From contig JACHMT010000001.1 in NCBI GenBank assembly GCA_014208095.1, positions 868,001 through 932,000 of the forward strand: DNA of 64,000 bases. Reading direction: 5' to 3'. The first letter of the stretch is position 1; every line of letters begins with the position of its first letter. Shown here in pieces: positions 60,501 through 64,000 of the stretch. The notes beneath the pieces are model-generated. The model was not told where the DNA came from. It did no database searches and saw only the letters and a program-made list of their open reading frames with translations. The DNA is from Actinospineispora eucalypti. GTDB lineage: Bacteria > Actinomycetota > Actinomycetes > Mycobacteriales > Pseudonocardiaceae. A program made the translations under genes and the position numbers.

Positions 60501-61010
60501 CTGGAACAGCGTTTCGGCGCCACCCGGCTGCTGGACCTGGACGAGCTGCCCGGCGCGGGTGACGAGGGCGCGGCCCCGGACACCGAGCTGGACGAGCTGC
60601 GCGCGGCGTTTCTGGCGTCCGACTGGGCCGACCGGCGGCCCACCGAGGTGGAGGTGCCGTTCGAGACGGTGCTCTACGTGAGCGACGACGGCGGGGGAAC
60701 GGACGGCGCGGGGGTAGACGGCACCGTGCTGCGCGGCCGGATGGACGCGGTGTTCGCCGACCCGGACGGCGGCTGGACGGTGGTGGACTGGAAGACCGGC
60801 TCGGTCCCGGACCAGGCGCGGCTGCCCGCGCTGGCCGTGCAGCTGGCCGCCTACCGGCTGGCCTGGGCGGCGCTGGCGGACTGCCCGGTGGACCGGGTGC
60901 GAGCCGCGTTCCACTACGTGCGCGCGGACGTCACCCTGCGCCCCGCCGACCTCCTGGACGCCGACGGCCTGCGCCGGCTGTTGCGAACCGTGCCTTCCGC
61001 GGGGGATTAA
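57516..61010 (+). CDS. adnB: AdnB-like subunit of the AdnAB helicase-nuclease
   Basis: 1164 residues. SF1A helicase motifs: Q (TPEQAAVI), Walker A VAGAGAGKTET, GLTFTRKAAQQLADRVRSRL, LLDEYQDTGHAQ, VGDPCQSIYGWRGAS, LTVHAAKGLEW and YVAITRAERTLLLSG. The nuclease domain has GRMDAVFADPDGGWTVVDWK (about 1072-1091). AdnB carries the main translocation motor in the mycobacterial enzyme. A 74-base inverted-repeat element is inserted in frame at 58685-58758. Its TAA stop falls within the head of an interspersed repeat. Confidence 0.95.
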   Translation: MSVLTETTETEWLTPARLAQALGVPPPTPEQAAVISAPHRPALVVAGAGAGKTETMAARVVWLVATGAVLPEQVLGLTFTRKAAQQLADRVRSRLRRLAGSRLLDDIDPTGERKAALLDGDGSAVTVLTYHAYAGRLVAEHALRLPAEPGARLLSETAAWQLAHRVVSTWAADLDVDRVPATVTGYLLALAGELGEHLVEPHALRAHAEAFVACVENAPRAKGQRAALTLETRKWLDAQKLRVTLLPLVEAFTERKRAERVVDFADQMAIAARIAQSHPDVGAGERARYRAVLLDEYQDTGHAQRIMLRSLFRTGAGEDPVALTAVGDPCQSIYGWRGASAANLPRFTTDFPVYPGPEPAPRYGLLTSFRNPAEVLALANAVSEPLRVPSMALRTNTQHPPDSAAPSRISTQSHSAPEGLVEVDELRPLETAAPGQVRVALHNDVTEEIAWTADALAARWHAAVDAGDDPPTAAVLVRRRADMAPMAAALRERDVPVEVVGLGGLLAEPEVRDLVSALRLVADPLAGTAAMRLLTGARWRLGAADLAALWARARELALPAEERSAKPDALAGLVADALPGELAEQAGLVDALDDPGPPEAYSEAGYQRIRRLSTELMSLRGRAGGAGGSGWTGLPDLVADTERALLLDAETAARPGPVGRAQLDAFAEVVAEFAAGAEVPTLPALLDYLATAEQAEDGLRPGEVEVADDRVQILTVHAAKGLEWQVVAVPHLVDRVFPAAAKTGSWLTNPAELPVELRGDAPDLPDPTLPEDGDRKQVIDAIKAHKEELDARRLAEERRLLYVAITRAERTLLLSGHWWAASGDRPRGPSAFLTELNDIAQTSAEVVIEHWAEEPAEDEPNPVTAAPRTARWPADPLGARQAAVHAGAELVRAALAKLPKDNGQLELFGEAEPEPPPDPDDPDDPEGWAADVSMLLAERAAALAARPEVALPRFLSVSQLVELADDPEALAARLRRPMPFPPNPYARRGTAFHAWLEQRFGATRLLDLDELPGAGDEGAAPDTELDELRAAFLASDWADRRPTEVEVPFETVLYVSDDGGGTDGAGVDGTVLRGRMDAVFADPDGGWTVVDWKTGSVPDQARLPALAVQLAAYRLAWAALADCPVDRVRAAFHYVRADVTLRPADLLDADGLRRLLRTVPSAGD
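58685..58758. repeat. Inverted-repeat element inserted in frame within adnB
   Basis: Arms of 23 bases (58685-58707 and 58736-58758) match at 20 of 23 positions and read TATGGCTCTGCG...AAATACGC inward; the 28-base loop holds a further GC-rich stem. Composition is lower in GC than its surroundings. It encodes SMALRTNTQHPPDSAAPSRI then STQSHS, a segment between helicase motifs that seems absent from the family core. Confidence 0.85.
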
Positions 61011-61076
61011 AGATCGGCTCGGACGGCGCAGGTGGGGCTCCTTCCGGGCTTGGGTGCGGCCCGTTGCGGTTCGGAC
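61007..61076 (+). repeat. TTTAAAGATCGGCT repeat overlapping the adnB stop
   Basis: ATTAAAGATCGGCTCGGACG at the stop codon, then a GGGTGCGGCCCGTTGCGGTT end. The TAA stop of adnB is part of the repeat head. Confidence 0.75.
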
Positions 61077-61101
61077 GTGGTACGCCTGACCACTCAAGTA
61101 A

Positions 61102-61118
61102 CATACCGGGAGTATGCT
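61102..61118 (+). promoter_or_regulatory. Inverted repeat and leaderless -10 of the saccharopine dehydrogenase-like gene
   Basis: CATAC-N5-GTATG (61102-61116) overlaps TATGCT (61113-61118), which ends seven bases before the ATG at 61126. A repressor bound here would block the promoter; no adjacent regulator gene was seen. Confidence 0.45.
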
Positions 61119-61125
61119 TGGGCCC

Positions 61126-62256
61126 ATGACGGCGAAGATCGTGCTGTTCGGCGCGACCGGCTACACCGGGGCGCGCACCGCTGAGGCGATGACCAGGCGC
61201 GGGCTGCGGCCGGTGCTGGCCGGGCGGAGCCCGGAACGCCTGGAAACCCTGGCCCAGCGCCTGGGCGGGCTGCCGACCGCGCGCGCCGACGTCTCCGACC
61301 CCGCGTCGGTGCGGGCGTTGGTGGACCGGGGCGACGTGCTGGTCAGCACGGTCGGGCCGTTCGCCCGGTTCGGCGCGGCCGCCGTGGAAGCCGCCGTGGA
61401 CGCGGGGGCGATCTACTTCGACTCCACCGGCGAGCCCCCGTTCATCCGCTCGGTGTTCGAGCGCTACGGCCCGGAGGCCGAGCGGTCCGGCGCGGCGCTG
61501 CTCACCGCGTTCGGCAACGACTACGTGCCCGGCACGCTGGCCGGCGCGCTGGCGCTGACCGAGGCCGGAGTGGCCACCGCGAGCGTGCACACCGGCTACT
61601 TCATCACCGGCGGCCAGGGCGGCCAGCCGTTCTCCAAGGGCACGCTGAACTCCCTGGCCGGCACCCTCCTCGAGCCGATGTACGCCTGGCGGGACGGCGC
61701 GCTGCTGGACGAGCCGGCCGGCCGCCGCTACCGGGCGTTCACCGTGGCCGGCCGGGCGCGGCCGGCGGTGAGCATCGGCGCCACCGAGCAGTTCGCGCTG
61801 CCCCGGCTGGCCGCGACCGGAGTGGCGCCCCGGCTGCGCGAGGTGGATGTCTACCTGGGCTGGTTCGGGCCGGCCAGCAAGGCGGTGCACCTGGGTTCCC
61901 GGGTCACGCCGCTGATCGGCCGCACCCCGGTGCTGGCCAACGCGCTCACCGGGTTCGCCGGCGCGCTGGCCGCACGGGCGTCCGACGAGCCCAGCGCGGC
62001 CGCACTGGCCTCCGCGACCTCCTACTTCGTCGGCGAGGCGTTCGGCTCGGCCGGTCAGCCGCTGGCCCGGGTGCTGCTGACCTCCCCGGACGGCTACGCG
62101 ATCACCGCCGACCTGCTCGCCTGGGCCGCCGACCGCGCGTCGACGCAAGGCGTCCAAGGCACCGGAGCCCTGGACGCCGTCTCCGCCTTCGGCCTGGAAG
62201 CCCTCACCGCCGGCGCCGCCGAAGCCAACATCGTCCCCATCCCCTCCCCAGCCTGA
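61126..62256 (+). CDS. Saccharopine dehydrogenase-like NAD(P)-binding oxidoreductase
   Basis: 376 residues. N-terminal Rossmann loop VLFGATGYTGARTAEAMTRR, then GRSPERLETLAQRLGG and STVGPFARFGAAAVEAAVDAG, a pattern shared with trans-acting enoyl reductases and uncharacterised membrane-associated oxidoreductases. The ATG at 61126 is preferred over 61114. No substrate can be assigned. The TGA stop begins a 22-bp tandem repeat. Confidence 0.85.
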   Translation: MTAKIVLFGATGYTGARTAEAMTRRGLRPVLAGRSPERLETLAQRLGGLPTARADVSDPASVRALVDRGDVLVSTVGPFARFGAAAVEAAVDAGAIYFDSTGEPPFIRSVFERYGPEAERSGAALLTAFGNDYVPGTLAGALALTEAGVATASVHTGYFITGGQGGQPFSKGTLNSLAGTLLEPMYAWRDGALLDEPAGRRYRAFTVAGRARPAVSIGATEQFALPRLAATGVAPRLREVDVYLGWFGPASKAVHLGSRVTPLIGRTPVLANALTGFAGALAARASDEPSAAALASATSYFVGEAFGSAGQPLARVLLTSPDGYAITADLLAWAADRASTQGVQGTGALDAVSAFGLEALTAGAAEANIVPIPSPA

Positions 62257-62363
62257 TTCAGTGCCTTCAGCAGTGTGATTCAGTGCCTTTGGCACGGTGA
62301 TTCGGTGACTTCAGCACGGTGATTCGGTGCCTTTGGCAGTGTGATTCGGTCGCTTCCGGCGGG
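62254..62363 (+). repeat. 22-bp tandem repeats, five units
   Basis: Five exact-length units start TGATTCAGTGCCTTCAGCAG, and drift in the last copy. The first TGA is the stop codon of the upstream gene. Each unit can form a small GTGCC/GGCAC-type hairpin. Confidence 0.82.
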
Positions 62364-62401
62364 CGGCCCGGGTTGCGCGCCTGCCCGGTGAGGCACGCAT
62401 T

Positions 62402-62407
62402 AGGCTA
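62402..62407 (+). promoter_or_regulatory. Leaderless -10 box TAGGCT
   Basis: TAGGCT ends about five bases before the GTG at 62413 of the potassium channel gene. Confidence 0.45.
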
Positions 62408-62412
62408 ACCGG

Positions 62413-63465
62413 GTGACCGCGCCGCGCCTGGAAGCCGACCTGCACGGGCTCGCCGGAGTCATCCGCATGCCCGAGCGGGGCGCGGGGCCGGTGCGCGCGA
62501 TCCTGTTCCGGCTGCTGGTCGCGGCGACCGCGCTGACCGTCACCGTTTTCGTGGTCTACCTGGGGCGGGACGGCTACCGGGACGTCAACGAGGACGGCGT
62601 CTCGTTGCTGGACGCCTTCTACTACGCCACCGTGTCGCTCTCCACCACCGGCTACGGGGACATCACGCCGGCCTCCGACAAGGCGCGCCTGATCAACGTG
62701 CTGCTGGTGACGCCGTTGCGGCTGCTGTTCCTGATCGTGCTGGTCGGTACGACCCTGGAGCTGCTGACCGAGCGCTCCCGGCAGGTTTTCCGGATCAAGC
62801 GATGGAGGGATCAGGTGCGCGACCACGTCGTGGTGATCGGCTACGGGACCAAGGGCGCGGCGGCGGTGGACACCATGCTGAGCGACGGCGCCGACCCGGC
62901 CACCATCGTGGTGGTGGACAGCGACCCGGAACGGCTGCGCCTGGCCGGCGGGCGCGGCCTGGTCACGGTGAGTGGCAGCGGCACCCGGTCCGAGGCGCTG
63001 CGCGCGGCCGGGGTGCCCCGCGCGGCGTCCATCGTGGTCGCGCCGAACCGCGACGACACGGCGGTGCTGGTCACGCTGACCGCGCGCGAGCTGGCGCCGA
63101 ACGCGACGATCGTGGCCTCGGTGCGGGAGACGGAGAACGTGCACCTGGTCCGCCAGTCCGGCGCGGACTCGGTGGTGGTCTCCTCGGAGACCGCCGGCCG
63201 GCTGCTCGGCATCGCCACCGCCACGCCGGCCGTGGTGAACGTGATCGAGGACCTGCTCACCCCGGACGAGGGTTTCTCCATCGCCGAGCGGCCCGTGGAG
63301 CCGGACGAGGTGGGCGGTTCCCCCCGCCACCTGACCGACATCGTGCTCGGCGTGGTGCGCGCCGACGAGCTGCACCGGGTCGACGCTCCGCTGGTGGACG
63401 CGCTGGAGCCGCACGACCGGCTGCTCTACGTCAAGAAGGTCACCGCGCCGCCCGAGCCGAGCTGA
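62413..63465 (+). CDS. Two-TM potassium channel with RCK/TrkA-N domain (Rv3200c-like)
   Basis: 350 residues. Two membrane segments surround the selectivity filter TTGYGD, then an RCK domain with NAD-binding VVVIGYGTKGAAAVDTML and VVVDSDPERLRLAGG. It should be a ligand-gated K+ channel of the MthK type. Its place after adnB matches mycobacteria as I recall. Confidence 0.93.
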   Translation: MTAPRLEADLHGLAGVIRMPERGAGPVRAILFRLLVAATALTVTVFVVYLGRDGYRDVNEDGVSLLDAFYYATVSLSTTGYGDITPASDKARLINVLLVTPLRLLFLIVLVGTTLELLTERSRQVFRIKRWRDQVRDHVVVIGYGTKGAAAVDTMLSDGADPATIVVVDSDPERLRLAGGRGLVTVSGSGTRSEALRAAGVPRAASIVVAPNRDDTAVLVTLTARELAPNATIVASVRETENVHLVRQSGADSVVVSSETAGRLLGIATATPAVVNVIEDLLTPDEGFSIAERPVEPDEVGGSPRHLTDIVLGVVRADELHRVDAPLVDALEPHDRLLYVKKVTAPPEPS

Positions 63466-63522
63466 GCAGACTTCGAGGCGTTGCGCCGCGGAACCGAGCC
63501 ACGACATGACATCCTCACCCGC

Positions 63523-64000
63523 ATGACCAACCAGCCGCCCGGGCCGCCGGATCAGCCGGGCCAGCCGCCGTATCCCGGGCAGCCAGGCCAGCCGTGGTAC
63601 CCCGGACAGCCGGCGCGGTACCCAGGGCAGCCGCAGTACCCCGGACAGGGCGGCCAACCGCCGTATCCGGGTCAGCCCTACCCCGGTCAGCCCTACCCGG
63701 GCCAGCCGGCGCAGCCGTATCCGGGCCAGCCGTATCCGGGGCAGCCGGCGCAGCCGTACCCCGGTCAGCCGTATCCGGGCCAGCCCTACCCGGGCCAGCC
63801 CTACCCGGGCCAGCCCGGGCAGGCGTATCCGGGTCAGCCCTACCCGGGCCAGCCCGGGCAGGCGTATCCGGGTCAGTACCCCCAAGGGTATCCCACACAG
63901 TGGGGCTATCCCGGTCAGCCGGGCTATCCCAACTACCCGATGCAGTCCGACCCGACCGACGTGGTCGGCACCCGGGTGGGCCAGTACCTGTTGGACGGCG
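63523..64000 (+). CDS. RDD-family membrane protein with PGQPY repeats (partial)
   Basis: The first 159 codons are in the window. After [16 protein letters not shown], tandem PYPGQP-type units run to about residue 135, then [17 protein letters not shown] begins the membrane domain; this opening is characteristic of RDD proteins. The repeats are encoded by near-identical CCGGGCCAGCC units. ATG at 63523; the rest is outside the window. Confidence 0.75.
   Translation, partial: MTNQPPGPPDQPGQPPYPGQPGQPWYPGQPARYPGQPQYPGQGGQPPYPGQPYPGQPYPGQPAQPYPGQPYPGQPAQPYPGQPYPGQPYPGQPYPGQPGQAYPGQPYPGQPGQAYPGQYPQGYPTQWGYPGQPGYPNYPMQSDPTDVVGTRVGQYLLDG

Noticed and set aside
56379..61127. A 1582-codon open frame on the minus strand
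   Set aside because: It is the antisense shadow of adnA and adnB, which have full helicase and nuclease motifs. Long antisense frames are expected at this GC content.
62401..62411. TTAGGCTAACC as an iron-regulator (IdeR/DmdR) box before the potassium channel gene
   Set aside because: Only the central 11 of 19 positions fit, and the same bases form the leaderless -10 box TAGGCT. The gene has no iron-related context.

Overview
The window is a very GC-rich actinobacterial chromosome segment. GTG and TTG starts, ATGA/GTGA gene overlaps and leaderless promoters (TANNNT six to eight bases before the start codon) are common. Gene content points to the Pseudonocardiales (Amycolatopsis/Saccharothrix-like): AdnAB, MoeZ with a rhodanese domain, DUF3107, an Rv3205c-type TIGR02569 protein, a DUF3558 lipoprotein and an NnaR-type HemD regulator. 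The genus is inferred from gene content, not from a marker gene. No rRNA, tRNA, CRISPR array or intact insertion sequence was seen.

Region 1 (1-8730, minus strand) is a compact biosynthetic operon: an adenylation-carrier NRPS, a TauD/SyrP-type Fe(II)/2-oxoglutarate dioxygenase, SbnB and SbnA (which make L-2,3-diaminopropionate), a carrier domain fused to the membrane/left-handed-helix terminal part of epsilon-poly-lysine synthetase (Pls), and an M28 lipoprotein exopeptidase. It reads as a split Pls-like assembly line for a diaminopropionate-derived, possibly hydroxylated, oligomer, with an exopeptidase that could trim it or protect the cell. This is the best candidate for an undescribed system.

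Region 2 (9637-19448) is mostly housekeeping: acyl-CoA dehydrogenase, a stress-protein-17M-like membrane protein, a methyltransferase, CorA, a MaoC dehydratase, a PEP-utilizing swivel protein, Nudix, PH-domain and PHP proteins, and a Cas4-like Fe-S nuclease. A decayed DUF4037 gene lies at 14345-14806.

Region 3 (19980-34898) carries genes that I recall being clustered around Rv3200c-Rv3212 in Mycobacterium tuberculosis: a PQQ-propeller-like protein, RhlE helicase, a ferritin-like protein, DUF3107, TetR, MoeZ and TIGR02569. Interspersed are an AurF-type diiron oxygenase divergent from its TetR with a double palindromic operator, two alpha/beta hydrolases and three tandem paralogous membrane proteins.

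Region 4 (34920-53782) looks accessory: a DUF3558 lipoprotein, an AraC/VOC pair, a NarK transporter, a nucleotidyltransferase-like protein of unknown role, an SDR-CMD-TetR operon with its own operator, then assimilatory nitrate/nitrite reduction (nitrate reductase, VapBC, NasB-like, NirB, NirD, NnaR). Candidate GlnR/NnaR boxes of the same architecture lie before three of these transcription units. A large low-complexity membrane protein and a 54-residue secreted peptide close the block.

Region 5 (53755-64000) returns to backbone: an alkyltransferase-like protein, AdnA and AdnB (both carrying in-frame palindromic DNA elements), a saccharopine-dehydrogenase-like oxidoreductase, a TrkA-type potassium channel and the start of an RDD protein.

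Intergenic spaces hold three dispersed repeat families: a 63-bp palindrome of fixed length, an inverted-repeat family of about 67 bp that bounds two islands of about 460 bp, and 22-bp tandem repeats at three loci that twice begin on a TGA stop codon.
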